DNA of 64,000 bases from Magnetospirillum sp. UT-4 (GTDB lineage: Bacteria; Pseudomonadota; Alphaproteobacteria; Rhodospirillales; Magnetospirillaceae), in NCBI RefSeq assembly GCF_902729435.1, contig NZ_CACVCG010000112.1, positions 1 to 64,000 of the forward strand. Direction: 5' to 3'. The notes beneath the pieces are model-generated. The model saw nothing but the letters and a program-made list of their open reading frames with translations. It was not told where the DNA came from and ran no database searches. Positions within the stretch are counted from its first letter, which is position 1; every line of letters starts with the position of its first letter. The translations under genes were made by a program, and so were the position numbers. Shown here piece after piece: positions 52,620 through 62,057 of this stretch.

Positions 52620-53782
52620 TCACCCGCATAGGCGTCGCCGCGCTCCTGGAAGATCGGGGCGATCTTCTTGTTCAGGTAGCGGCCCTTGGCGTCCTTGACC
52701 ACCTCGCGCAGGAAGAAGTCCTGGATCGGGAAGTGGTTGGTGTTGAACCGGAAGCCGCCGCGCACGGACTTGAAATCGGCGGCCATCAGCGCCTTGCCCA
52801 GGGCGGCCTTGTCGTCGAGCTTGCCGCCGACCTTGCGGATGGCGGAATCCATCAGCATGGCGGCGTCATAGGCCTGGCTGGCATAGACGCTGGGCAGGCG
52901 GCCGTAGGCGGCCTCGAAATCGGCGACGAACTTCTTGTTCTGCGCATTGTCGAGGTCGGGGCTCCACTGGGCGGTATTGAGGGTGCCGAGCGCGGCGTCG
53001 CCCATGGCCGCCAGGGTGTCCTCGGAGAAGGTGAAGCCGGGGCCGAACAGCGGGATCTTGCCCTTCAGGCCGGCCTGCTCCCACTGCTTGACGAAGTTCA
53101 CCCCCATGCCGCCGGGATAGAACACGTAGACCGCATCCGGGTTGGCGGCGCGCAGGCTCGCCAGCTCGGCGGCGTAGTCCAGCTGGTTGACGGTGGTGTA
53201 GACCTCGCCGGCGACGGTGCCGCCGTAGAAGCGCTTGAAGCCGTTCAGCCCGTCCTTGCCGGCCGGGTAGTTGGGCGCCATCAGGTAGACGTTCTTGAAC
53301 CCCTTGGCCTGCACGTAATGGCCCATGGCCTCATGCTGGTTGTCGTTCTGGTAGGCGGCCGAGAAGAAGTAGGGCGAGCACTGCTTGCCGGCCAGCTGCG
53401 ACGGGCTGGCATTGGCCGAGATGTAATGGATCTGTGCCCGCTCGAAGCCGGGCATCACCGCCAGCATCAGGTTCGAGAAGATGATGCCGGTGGCGAAATC
53501 CACCTTCTCCTTCTCGATCAGGCGGGTGGCGGCATCCTTGGCGACGTCGGGCTTCTGCTGGTCGTCGACCTCGATCACCGTGGCCTTGAGGCCGCCCAGC
53601 TTGCCGCCCAGGGTCTTCACCGCCAGGTTGAAGGCGTCGCGCACGTCGACTCCCAGGCTGGAGCCGGGCCCCGACAGGGTGGTGAGCATGCCGACCTTGA
53701 CCTCTCCCGGTTCCGCCCAGGCGGGCGAAGCCGCGGCCAGAAGACCTGCCAGAACCAGTGACGAAGCAGCCACGCGCATCAT
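52607..53782 (-). CDS. Branched-chain amino acid/amide substrate-binding protein
   Basis: 391 residues with a signal peptide (cleavage after SPAWA, about residue 22). The mature protein has the LivJ/LivK-type fold: VKVGMLTTLSGPGSSLGVDVRDAF, GVNFVKQWEQAGLKGKIPLFGPG and YASQAYDAAMLMDSA. It delivers ligand to LivHMGF encoded downstream. The exact ligand could be an amide, urea or aromatic compound as well as Leu/Ile/Val. Tandem ATGs at 53782 and 53779 follow a GGGGAG site. The 177 bp upstream gap is the divergent promoter region. Confidence 0.93.
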   Translation of the reverse strand: MMRVAASSLVLAGLLAAASPAWAEPGEVKVGMLTTLSGPGSSLGVDVRDAFNLAVKTLGGKLGGLKATVIEVDDQQKPDVAKDAATRLIEKEKVDFATGIIFSNLMLAVMPGFERAQIHYISANASPSQLAGKQCSPYFFSAAYQNDNQHEAMGHYVQAKGFKNVYLMAPNYPAGKDGLNGFKRFYGGTVAGEVYTTVNQLDYAAELASLRAANPDAVYVFYPGGMGVNFVKQWEQAGLKGKIPLFGPGFTFSEDTLAAMGDAALGTLNTAQWSPDLDNAQNKKFVADFEAAYGRLPSVYASQAYDAAMLMDSAIRKVGGKLDDKAALGKALMAADFKSVRGGFRFNTNHFPIQDFFLREVVKDAKGRYLNKKIAPIFQERGDAYAGECRM

Positions 53783-53959
53783 ACCATCTCCCCCCTCGGG
53801 CCATGACGAAGGCGGTATGAAATCAGCCCCGGAGCGGCGCGTCAAAATGAATCGACCCGGAGCGCGGCGCGCGGTTTGACCTTCCGGTTGCACGCGAGAG
53901 GGTATACTTTAGTAATGACGCAAGTGTGGCGTCCGGAAAGTTCGATGGAGGAGCGGCCC

Positions 53960-54922
53960 ATGGCTCTGCAAACCTTCCGCGGCCGGTTCGTCCGGCTTTG
54001 TGCCGTCGTTCTGGCCCTCGCCGCGGCGGCGCCGGCCATGGCCGCCGAGATGGCGGTGGGGTCCGGCGGCAAGACCTACGTGGTCGCCTTCGCCCAGGAC
54101 CACATGGCCAACGACTGGCGCGCCGCCCAGGTGCGCGACATCCAGCGCGAACTGGGCCGCTACCGCGACGTCCGCTTCGTCTTCACCGATGCCGGCGGCA
54201 GGACCGCGCAGCAGATCGCCGACATCGAGACGCTGGCGGGCCAGGGGATCGACCTGCTGATCACCAGCCCGCGCGACTCGGTGGCCATGGCCCCGGTCAT
54301 CGCCGACGTGCACCGGCGCGGCATCCCGGTGGTGCTGCTGTCGCGCCAGGTCGAGGGCGACGGCTACACCGCCTTCATCGGCGCCAGCAACCGCGACATC
54401 GGGCGCAAGGCGGCGGCGCACCTGGCCAAGCGGCTGAACGGCAAGGGCCGGGTCCTGATCCTGCAGCACATCCCCACCACCACCCCGGGCCGCGACCGCA
54501 CCGAGGCGTTCATCGAGGAACTGGCGAAGCATCCCGGGCTGACGGTGGCGGCCATCAAGCGGGCCGATTCGCTGCGCGCCCTGGCGATCCAGAAGGTCGA
54601 GGAGGCGCTGGCCGAGAAGCTGGCCTTCGACGCCATCTACGCCCAGAGCGACAGCATGGCCGCCGGCGCCCGCATCGCGCTGCGCGCCGCCGGCATCGCG
54701 CCCGGCAGCATCCCCACCATCGGCATCGACTACATCGCCGAGGCGCGCGAGGCGATCCGGGCCGGCGAGCAGGACGCCAGCTTCACCTATCCCACCTTCG
54801 GCAAGGAAGGGGCCGAGGTGGCGGTGCGGCTGCTGCGCGGCGAACGGGTGCGGAAGGAGATCACGGTCGATTCGGTGGCGGTGACCCGTGACAACGTCGA
54901 ACAGGTGGAGCCCATCTTCTGA
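53960..54922 (+). CDS. Periplasmic sugar-binding protein (RbsB-like), paired with a kinase gene
   Basis: 320 residues with a signal peptide (LALAAAAPAMAAEM, cleavage near residue 29). The type I periplasmic-binding fold is clear: TYVVAFAQDHMANDWRAAQ, GIDLLITSPRD, VEGDGYTAFIGASNRDIG, YAQSDSMAAGA and the closing QDASFTYP. No ABC permease or ATPase lies beside it. The next gene, 17 bp downstream, is a membrane histidine kinase, so the binding protein probably acts as its ligand receptor. GGAGGAG lies 6 bp before the ATG at 53960, which rules out upstream ATGs. Confidence 0.87.
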   Translation: MALQTFRGRFVRLCAVVLALAAAAPAMAAEMAVGSGGKTYVVAFAQDHMANDWRAAQVRDIQRELGRYRDVRFVFTDAGGRTAQQIADIETLAGQGIDLLITSPRDSVAMAPVIADVHRRGIPVVLLSRQVEGDGYTAFIGASNRDIGRKAAAHLAKRLNGKGRVLILQHIPTTTPGRDRTEAFIEELAKHPGLTVAAIKRADSLRALAIQKVEEALAEKLAFDAIYAQSDSMAAGARIALRAAGIAPGSIPTIGIDYIAEAREAIRAGEQDASFTYPTFGKEGAEVAVRLLRGERVRKEITVDSVAVTRDNVEQVEPIF

Positions 54923-54939
54923 GCCCGCAAGAGCCTGCG

Positions 54940-56844
54940 GTGACCGCTCGCCCGCCCCAGATCCGCGATCCCATCGGCCGCCGGCTGCGCCTGCGGCTGC
55001 TGGCCATGTGGGTGGGCTCGATCCTGGGCGTGCTGCTGCTGGTCGGCGTGGTGCTGGCCATGCTGATCCGCGACGTCCGCGAGCGCGAGACCCGTCATTC
55101 CGTCACCGACGCGGTGACCATGCTGCGCCAGGAGCTGATCCACATCGCCGCCGGCCTGCTGCGCCAGGCCGACCTGCTGGCGGCCGACGCGCAGGTGGTC
55201 ACCACCATCGCCATGATCCACCGCTACCAGGACCTGTCGGCCTACGAGCCCCTGGTCTTCGACGGCGAAAAGCAGGATCTGGCGCGCACCCTGGCGACCC
55301 GGCTGCGCACCGCCGGGCTGCATTTCGCCGCCATCCATGACGGCGACGGCCGCGCCGCCGCCTGGGCCGGGCTGGGGGCCGACGGTACTCCGGTTCCGGG
55401 GTACCACACGGTTCTGGACGGCACCGAGGCGATGCTGTCCCTGGACGACGGCGGCTGGATTCCGGTGCCGCCGCCGCCGCATCTGCACCGCGGCGACTGG
55501 CTCAGACAGGTCACCGAGGGCGACGTCACCTACCGCATGGTCGCCGGGCTGGTGACGCTGGACATCGTGGTGCCGGTGATCCGCACCCTGCCCGGGGGGC
55601 AGGTGGCGAATGTGGGCTACGTCCACCTGGCCCGGGCCGTCGATGGCGCCGCCATGGACACGGTGGCGCACCGGGCCGGCACTGGCGTCGCGCTCCTGGC
55701 GTCCGGGCGCCAGGTGGGGACGCTGCCGCCGCTGGAGGTTCCCCAGGGTCTCGACCTGCCCGACATGACCGGCCCGTCGATCTGCCCCTGCGCCTGGTTC
55801 AAGGCCGCCGGGCTGGAGGTCGGGGCGACCTCGTTCGAGCTCGACGACGCCAGCCGCGTGGTCTTCCTCGCCGGCCTGTCCGTCGCCGCGGTCGATCCCA
55901 TCCTCGAATACTACAGCCAGGCCGCCATCGTCGCCGTGCTGGCGGTGTTCCTGCTGGTGCTGCCGGCCGGCCTGCTGGTGCTCGACCGCCTGCTGGTGCG
56001 CCCGCTGACGCGCCTGCTGGACGGCGTCGAGGCGCTGCGCCACGGCCGCACCGAGACCTTGGCCGGCGAGTTCCGCGACGACGAGTTCGGCACCCTGGCG
56101 CGCGGCTTCGACGCCATGGCCGCCAGCATCGCCGAGCGCGAGGATTCGCTGAAGGCCACCATCGACAAGCTGGCCGAGGCCAATGCCGAGCTGGAACGCT
56201 ATGCCGTCATCGCCGCCCACGATCTGCAGGAGCCGCTGCGGCTGGTGGCCAGCTACAGCCAGCTGCTGAAGCGCCGCTACCATGGCCGCCTCGACGCCGA
56301 GGCCGACGAGATCATCGGCTTCGCCGTCGAAGGGGCCGAGCGCATGCAGGGGCTGATCCGCGATCTGCTCGACTATGCCCGGGTCGATACCATTCCCGCC
56401 ATGAACGAGGCGGTCGACTGCGCCGCTCTGGTGACCGGAGTGCTGGCCCTGCTGGACGAGGTGGTGCGCGACAGCGGCGCCCGCATCACCGTCGAGCCGC
56501 TTCCAACCGTTCGCGGCAATGCCCGCCAACTGGGCCAGGTATTCCAGAACCTGGTCTCCAACGCCCTCAAGTTCCGCGACGGCGTGCCCGAGATTCGCAT
56601 ATGGGCCGAGCGCCGGGGCGAGTCCTGGGACTTCGCCGTCGCCGACAACGGCATCGGCATCCCGCCGGACTACCTGCCGCAGCTGTTCACCCTGTTCCGC
56701 CGCCTGCATACCCGCCGGGAATATCCCGGCAACGGTCTCGGTCTGGCCATCGCCAAGCGGGTGGTGGAGCGCCACGGCGGGCGCATCGAAGCGGAATCGG
56801 TGGAAGGCCAGGGCACCACCATCCGCTTCACCCTGCCGGCGTGA
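54940..56844 (+). CDS. Membrane histidine kinase paired with the sugar-binding protein
   Basis: 634 residues from a GTG. Membrane helices lie at about 21-43 and 328-350, around a 280-residue periplasmic double-Cache-like domain that holds a CPC pair (Cys282, Cys284). HAMP at about 350-400, H box VIAAHDLQEPLRLV (His427), N box QNLVSNALKF, G boxes DNGIGIP and GNGLGLA. It lies 17 bp after the periplasmic binding-protein gene and overlaps the convergent next kinase by 17 bp. No receiver gene is near. Confidence 0.88.
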   Translation: MTARPPQIRDPIGRRLRLRLLAMWVGSILGVLLLVGVVLAMLIRDVRERETRHSVTDAVTMLRQELIHIAAGLLRQADLLAADAQVVTTIAMIHRYQDLSAYEPLVFDGEKQDLARTLATRLRTAGLHFAAIHDGDGRAAAWAGLGADGTPVPGYHTVLDGTEAMLSLDDGGWIPVPPPPHLHRGDWLRQVTEGDVTYRMVAGLVTLDIVVPVIRTLPGGQVANVGYVHLARAVDGAAMDTVAHRAGTGVALLASGRQVGTLPPLEVPQGLDLPDMTGPSICPCAWFKAAGLEVGATSFELDDASRVVFLAGLSVAAVDPILEYYSQAAIVAVLAVFLLVLPAGLLVLDRLLVRPLTRLLDGVEALRHGRTETLAGEFRDDEFGTLARGFDAMAASIAEREDSLKATIDKLAEANAELERYAVIAAHDLQEPLRLVASYSQLLKRRYHGRLDAEADEIIGFAVEGAERMQGLIRDLLDYARVDTIPAMNEAVDCAALVTGVLALLDEVVRDSGARITVEPLPTVRGNARQLGQVFQNLVSNALKFRDGVPEIRIWAERRGESWDFAVADNGIGIPPDYLPQLFTLFRRLHTRREYPGNGLGLAIAKRVVERHGGRIEAESVEGQGTTIRFTLPA

Positions 56845-58642
56845 CCGGCTCCAGGGGCAGCGTGAAGGTGAAGGTGGAGCCCTGCCCCGGCACGCTGTCG
56901 ACGCGGATGGTGCCGCCGTAATGCTCGACCACGCGGCGGCAGATGGCCAGGCCGATGCCGGTGCCTTCGACCTCGCGCCCGTGCAGGCGCTGGAAGATGT
57001 CGAAGATGCGGGCGTGGTAGGCCGGATCGATGCCGATGCCGTTGTCGGCGACGGAGAAGGTGGCGAAGCGCTCCGCGACGTCGCAGCGCACGTGAATCCG
57101 CAGCGGCCGATCCGGTGCGCGATACTTGACCGCGTTGCCGAGCAGGTTGGTGAACAGCTGGTCGAGGTCGCCGGCATGGACCCTGAGCGCGGGGAAGGTC
57201 CCGGGCCGCTCGATCACCACCGTCCGTTCATCCAGGTTGAGCAGGCCGACCACCTGTTCCAGCACGTGCCCCGACGCCGCCGCCGCTTCCGGTGGATGCG
57301 GGCGGCCGATGCTGGAATAGTCCAGGAGGTCCAGGATCATGCGGTCCATGCGCATCGCCCCGCTGCGGACGAACTCGAACTGCTGGGCGGTTTCCTCGTC
57401 CAGCCGTCCCGCCAGCTTGCGCTCCAGGATGCCGACGAAGCAGGCGATGGTCCGCATGGGCTCGCGCAGGTCGTGCGAGGAGATGTGGGCGAACTGCTCG
57501 AGGTCGGCGTTGGAACGCTCCAGCTCCAGCGTCTTGATCCGCAACTCGTCGCGCTGGGCGCGGACGTTGTCGCGTTCCTGGCGCAGGGCGGCGTCGCGGG
57601 CGGCGATCTCGCGCGCCGAGAGTTCCAGCCGCTCGCCCAGTTCGGCCAACTCGGCGCAGGGCATGGGCGGCAGCGCCGGCGGGGCGCCTCCGGTCTCGCC
57701 CATGAACTGGGCCGCCCGCGACAGGGATCGCGCCCCGGCCGCCAGGCGGGCGCCCAGCCACACCGCCAGGGCCAGGCCGGGCACCAGCAGCAGCAGCGCG
57801 ATGACCGCCAGCAACAGGGCGTCCCTGCGGATGTCGCGCTCGAAATTATCGGCCTGCAGGCCGGCGGTGACCACCCAGCCCCAGCGCGCCGAGCGGCGGT
57901 AGGCGATCACCGCCTCGCCGCCGCGCCCCTTGATCCGCGTCCGTCCCTGGTCGTTCTGCCCGATGGCGTCCCTGATCGACTGCAGCGCGAACCCGCCGAC
58001 CAGCTCGGGCATGTGCGGCCGGCGGACGGCGATGCGGCCGTCGCGGTCGAAGATGGCGGTCACCCAGGCCTCGGGCGTGTGGTCGATGAGCCGCGCCAGC
58101 TGGGTCACCGACGCCCCCAGGGTGAGCAGCAGCCGCTCGCCGCCGATCTCCACCGGCTTCACCATCAGGAAGACGAACTGCCCCGAGACCGCCCCCTTGA
58201 CCACCGGCGAAATCGAGATTTCCGGCCGCGCGGCATAGGCCTCGAGGCCCGGCACCAGCGACTGGGGAAGCTGCGCCCCGAAGGGACGGCGGGTGTTGAG
58301 CAGCATTTCGGCGGTGGTCGGTCGCAGCAGGGCGACGAACTCGATGGGGGTGCCCTCGATGGCGGTGCCGGCGAAGCGGTGGAAGGCCGCCAGATCGCCG
58401 CCCTCCAGCGCCGGATGGCGCGACAGCAGTTCCAGGGTCGAGGCCATGACGTCCAACTGGGCGTCGAGGGCGTCGAGCAGGAACTGAGCCCGGTGCTCGG
58501 CCCGGACCCACGCGGATTCCTCGCTCTGCCGGATGTCGTGGACCAACAGGTAGGCGGCCGCCAGCACCCCAGGCAGGAACGCCGCCAGGACGATCAGGGC
58601 AAGATAGCGGCGGATCGGCGGGAAACGCATGGGACGGGTCAC
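56828..58642 (-). CDS. Membrane histidine kinase (Cache-HAMP-HisKA-HATPase)
   Basis: 604 residues. The first helix is at about 12-33, the periplasmic Cache-like domain at 34-270 (VTAIFDRDGRIAVRRP, ARWGWVVTAGL), and the second helix at about 274-298. A HAMP-like segment and a long coiled coil (about 335-380) precede the H box ISSHDLREPMRTI (His390). N box NLLGNAVKYR and G boxes DNGIGID and GTGIGLA are intact. It is related to the neighbouring kinase in the catalytic part but not in the sensor. It converges on that gene with a 17 bp overlap. Confidence 0.88.
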   Translation of the reverse strand: MTRPMRFPPIRRYLALIVLAAFLPGVLAAAYLLVHDIRQSEESAWVRAEHRAQFLLDALDAQLDVMASTLELLSRHPALEGGDLAAFHRFAGTAIEGTPIEFVALLRPTTAEMLLNTRRPFGAQLPQSLVPGLEAYAARPEISISPVVKGAVSGQFVFLMVKPVEIGGERLLLTLGASVTQLARLIDHTPEAWVTAIFDRDGRIAVRRPHMPELVGGFALQSIRDAIGQNDQGRTRIKGRGGEAVIAYRRSARWGWVVTAGLQADNFERDIRRDALLLAVIALLLLVPGLALAVWLGARLAAGARSLSRAAQFMGETGGAPPALPPMPCAELAELGERLELSAREIAARDAALRQERDNVRAQRDELRIKTLELERSNADLEQFAHISSHDLREPMRTIACFVGILERKLAGRLDEETAQQFEFVRSGAMRMDRMILDLLDYSSIGRPHPPEAAAASGHVLEQVVGLLNLDERTVVIERPGTFPALRVHAGDLDQLFTNLLGNAVKYRAPDRPLRIHVRCDVAERFATFSVADNGIGIDPAYHARIFDIFQRLHGREVEGTGIGLAICRRVVEHYGGTIRVDSVPGQGSTFTFTLPLEPVTPAG

Positions 58643-58799
58643 GGTTCGGGGGGCTCGGCAAGTGTATACCTCCGTCGCCCGATGTCCATGGCCGTTCGGC
58701 GCATCCGGCCCGGCGCCGCACGCATGGGGATGGCGTTACCATCCCGTTAACCGGCGACCGCCAAGGGTGGCCCGGCTGTGGCAAATGGGAGTGATCGGC

Positions 58800-60038
58800 A
58801 TGGGGCGATATGGGCGGATGGCGCTGGGGGCGGGATTGCTGGTGCTGGCCGGCTGGGCGCTGGTGCCGGGGCTGATCCATCCCATCGACACCGACGCGGT
58901 GGTCAACGCCGAGATCATCACCCTGCGCGCACCGGCCGAGGGCCAGTTGCTGGCCGATGGCAATCCCGAGGTGGGCGAGCGGGTGGCGCAGGGCCGGGTG
59001 CTGGCGCGCATCAAGGCGGTGCGCCCCGAGACCGCCCGTCGCGACGGCCTCGCGCTGGAGCTGGCGGCGGCCCGCCGGCTGGCCCAGGCGCTGCGCGAGG
59101 AGGAAGCCGAACTGGCCCGCCTGGACGCCGAACTGGCGGCCCGGGGAACCGCCTATCGCGTCGCCGCCCGCGACGGGCTGCGCCTCGGCCGTGCCGAGGC
59201 CGGGGCGCGGCTGGCGGCGGCGCTGGCGGCGGGCGAGCGGGCGACGGGCGAGCAGGGCCGCAAGCAGGCGCTGGCGGACAAGGGTCTGGTCGCCCCGGCG
59301 GCGGTCGAAGCGGCGCAGGCGGCGGCGCGCGAGGCCGCGGCGGCGGTGGCGGAGGCGCGGGCCGAGTTGGCGCGTCTCGACGGCGAGATGCGGTCGGTGC
59401 AAAGCGGCGTCATCGTCGTCGGCGGCGGCGACGATTCCCCGTATGCCGATCAGCGGCGCGACGAAGTCCGGATCAAGCGCGCCGCCCGCCGCGTCGATAC
59501 CGCCCAGGCCGAGGTGCGGATGGCCGGGCTGGAACGCCAGCTCGCCGCCGAGCAGGCCCAGGCCGAACGGCTCGCCCTGGCCGAGCTGGCGGCCCCGGTG
59601 GCCGGGGTGGTGTGGAGCCGCTTCGCCGCCGAGGGCGAGACGGTGCGGCCCGGCGATCCGGTGGTGGGCGTGGTGGATTGCCGCCGCCTGTTCCTCACAG
59701 CGGTGCTGCCGCGCCGGCATTTCGCCCAGCTGCAGGCGGGCGACCGGGCCAAGGCCAGGCTGTCGGGCATCGATCATCCGGTTGCCGCGGTGGTGCAGTC
59801 GGTGCGGGCCGGCGGCGGCGCCCAGGCGGTCGGTGCGGTGGCGGTCACCCCGGCGGCGGCCGAGGGGCGCGAGGTGGTGGTGACCCTGGCGGTGGCGGAC
59901 GACAGCCTGGCCGGGCGGCCGGACAATCTGTGCCGGGTCGGGCAGCAGGCGGCGGTGACCTTCCAGTTGCCGGCGCTGATGCCGCTGGTCGATGCCCTCG
60001 CCGGCACCGCCATGGGACTGGTCGGCCGTGCTTCCTGA
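58800..60038 (+). CDS. HlyD/Alg44-like membrane-fusion protein
   Basis: 412 residues. One N-terminal membrane helix (about 8-26) is followed by a barrel-sandwich half (ADGNPEVGERVAQGRVLARIK), a long Ala/Arg/Glu coiled coil (about 75-260) and the second half (LAAPVAGVVWSRFAAEGETV). It is the periplasmic adaptor type of exopolysaccharide or drug export. The start at 58800 (MGRYGRMALGAG) has GGGAG 8 bp upstream. It overlaps the following glycosyltransferase by 11 bp. Confidence 0.83.
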   Translation: MGRYGRMALGAGLLVLAGWALVPGLIHPIDTDAVVNAEIITLRAPAEGQLLADGNPEVGERVAQGRVLARIKAVRPETARRDGLALELAAARRLAQALREEEAELARLDAELAARGTAYRVAARDGLRLGRAEAGARLAAALAAGERATGEQGRKQALADKGLVAPAAVEAAQAAAREAAAAVAEARAELARLDGEMRSVQSGVIVVGGGDDSPYADQRRDEVRIKRAARRVDTAQAEVRMAGLERQLAAEQAQAERLALAELAAPVAGVVWSRFAAEGETVRPGDPVVGVVDCRRLFLTAVLPRRHFAQLQAGDRAKARLSGIDHPVAAVVQSVRAGGGAQAVGAVAVTPAAAEGREVVVTLAVADDSLAGRPDNLCRVGQQAAVTFQLPALMPLVDALAGTAMGLVGRAS

Positions 60039-61959
60039 ACTCGCGCCCACCCTGGCGCTGCTCGGGCTGGCGCTGCTGGTGCTTCCCCATGCCCGCCGCG
60101 ACGGCGGCGCGGTGCGGGTGGCGGCGCTGGCGGTGGCGGTGGCGGCGACGGCGCGCTACCTGGTCTGGCGGCTGGGCACCACGCTGCCCGACCTGTCCCT
60201 CGACCCGGCGGCGCTGTGGATGTGGCTGCTGGCGGTGGTCGAGGCGCTGGCGACGCTCAACGCCATGGCCACCTGCGTCTTCCTGATGCGCCGCTCGTCG
60301 CGCCGGGCCGAGGCCGATGCCGGCGAGCGGCGGCTGGCATCGCGGGCGGTGCTGCCGCCGGTGGACGTGGTCATCGCCAGCTACAACGAGCCCTTCGAGG
60401 TGCTGGAACGCTCGATCCTGGGGGCGCTGGCGCTGGACTGGCCGCAGGTGCGGGTGTGGGTGCTGGACGACGGAAACCGCCCGTGGCTGGCCGAATACTG
60501 CACCGCCAGGGGCGTGCGCCGGGCGACGCGCGACGGCAACGCCCACGGCAAGGCCGGCAACCTCAACGCCTGGCTGGCGGCCAGCGGGGCCACGGAGGCG
60601 CCGTTCATCCTGGTGCTCGACGCCGATTTCGTGGCGCAGCCGCGCCTGCTGCGGCGGGTGATGGGGTTCTTCGACGAAGCCGGCGTGGCGCTGGTGCAGA
60701 CGCCGCAAAGCTTCTTCAACCCCGACCCGATCCAGCTCAACCTGCTGGCCGGCGGCGCCCTGGCCGACGAGCAGCGCTTCTTCTACCACGACTTCCAGCC
60801 CAGCCTGGACGCCTGGGGGGCGGCGTTCTGCTGCGGCACCTCGTTCGTGGTGCGGCGCGACGCCCTGGTGGCGGCGGGCGGCATCCCCACCTGCACCGTC
60901 ACCGAGGACATGATGACCACCTACGCCCTGGCGGCGCGAGGCGGCCGCACGGTCTATCTTGACGAGCCGCTGTCGGCCGGGCTGGCCCCCGAGGGCCTGG
61001 GCGCCTTCGTCACCCAGCGGGCGCGCTGGTGCCTGGGCACCGTCCAGGCGCTGCGCTCGCCGCTGTCGCCGCTGCGCGCCCGGGCCGGCTGGGCGCACCG
61101 TCTGTGCTTCCTCAACGCCCAGCTGTTCTGGCTGGCCGGGGTGCCGCTGATGCTGCTGGCGGTGCTGGCCCCGGCGGTGTTCTGGTGGACCGGGGTGCCG
61201 GCCTTCCTGGCCGAGCCGGGCGCCTTCATCGCCCATTTCGGGCCGCGCTTCGCCGTCGAGGCGGTGGTGCTGGGCTGGCTCAGCCGGGGCAAGGTGGTGC
61301 CGGTGTTCTCGGGCCTGGCGCCGCTGGTGGTGGCGCCGGCGGCGGTGGCGGCGGCGGCCAGGGGGCTGCTGCGGCCGCGCGGCCAGCGCTTCGCGGTGAC
61401 GCCCAAGGGCGGCGGCCGGCGGCCGCGTGTGGTGCACGGGCGGCTGCTGGCCTGGCTGGGCGGCTGCGTCGCCGCCATCGCCCTGGGCATGGCCGCCACC
61501 CGGCTGCCCGACCTCGCGCCGCTGGCGGCCGGGCGGGCCAACGCGGTCAACCTGGGCTGGAGCGCCTATGCCCTGGTGCTGCTGTGCCTGGCCATGCTGG
61601 TCTGCGTCGAGATCCCCCGCCGCCGGCGCGAGGAGCGCATGCCGGTGGCCGAGGCGGTGGGGCTGGACGGAATCCCCGGCCGGCTGGTCGACCTGTCGCC
61701 CGGCGGCGCCTGCGTCGATGTGCGCTGGCGCGGCGGCGACACGGCGACGCTGGCGCTGGCCGGGGTGGGCGAGGTGCCGGCGCGGGTGGTGCGCCGCAGC
61801 GACGACCGCGTCATGCTGGCCTTCGGCGACCTGGGCGAGGCCCGCGACGCGCTGATCCGCAAGCTCTACACCGGCCCGGCGGCGCTGCCCCCGGCCCGGC
61901 TGGCGCCGCTTCGGGCCCTGACCGGGGCGGCGCGGCGGTGGCTGCTGTCGGAGGTGTGA
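60028..61959 (+). CDS. BcsA-like processive glycosyltransferase with C-terminal PilZ domain
   Basis: 643 residues from a GTG that overlaps the upstream gene. Membrane helices flank a cytosolic GT2 domain: DVVIASYNEP at 113-122, DAD at 198-200, FFNPDP, TED at 292-294 and QRARW at 330-334, the processive-synthase motifs. Several helices follow, then a PilZ domain (about 545-620) with RRRREER and DLSPGGACV, which matches the RxxxR and D/NxSxxG c-di-GMP motifs. It should polymerise a beta-glycan and secrete it under c-di-GMP control. No bcsB, bcsZ or bcsC accompany it, so the product may not be cellulose. Confidence 0.87.
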   Translation: MLPELAPTLALLGLALLVLPHARRDGGAVRVAALAVAVAATARYLVWRLGTTLPDLSLDPAALWMWLLAVVEALATLNAMATCVFLMRRSSRRAEADAGERRLASRAVLPPVDVVIASYNEPFEVLERSILGALALDWPQVRVWVLDDGNRPWLAEYCTARGVRRATRDGNAHGKAGNLNAWLAASGATEAPFILVLDADFVAQPRLLRRVMGFFDEAGVALVQTPQSFFNPDPIQLNLLAGGALADEQRFFYHDFQPSLDAWGAAFCCGTSFVVRRDALVAAGGIPTCTVTEDMMTTYALAARGGRTVYLDEPLSAGLAPEGLGAFVTQRARWCLGTVQALRSPLSPLRARAGWAHRLCFLNAQLFWLAGVPLMLLAVLAPAVFWWTGVPAFLAEPGAFIAHFGPRFAVEAVVLGWLSRGKVVPVFSGLAPLVVAPAAVAAAARGLLRPRGQRFAVTPKGGGRRPRVVHGRLLAWLGGCVAAIALGMAATRLPDLAPLAAGRANAVNLGWSAYALVLLCLAMLVCVEIPRRRREERMPVAEAVGLDGIPGRLVDLSPGGACVDVRWRGGDTATLALAGVGEVPARVVRRSDDRVMLAFGDLGEARDALIRKLYTGPAALPPARLAPLRALTGAARRWLLSEV

Positions 61960-61978
61960 TACGGAATCCGAATCATTC

Positions 61979-62028
61979 GGGCCTCACCCTTCGAGACGCC
62001 GCCTGCGGCGGCTCCTCAGGATGAGGCT
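61979..62028. repeat. Dispersed palindromic repeat, family A (copy 4, short)
   Basis: GGGCCTCACCCTTCGAGACG and GGCTCCTCAGGATGAGGCT with a central GCCGCCTGCGGCGGC hairpin. It has the outer arms but lacks the long centre of the other copies. It lies between the convergent glycosyltransferase and FtrD-like genes and may act as a terminator. Confidence 0.78.
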
Positions 62029-62057
62029 ACTGATCCGAATGGGAATTCCGCAGCCTG

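Noticed and set aside
53903-53908. TATACT as a -10 element before the sugar-binding protein gene
   Set aside because: No acceptable -35 at 16-18 bp spacing; kept out of the feature list.
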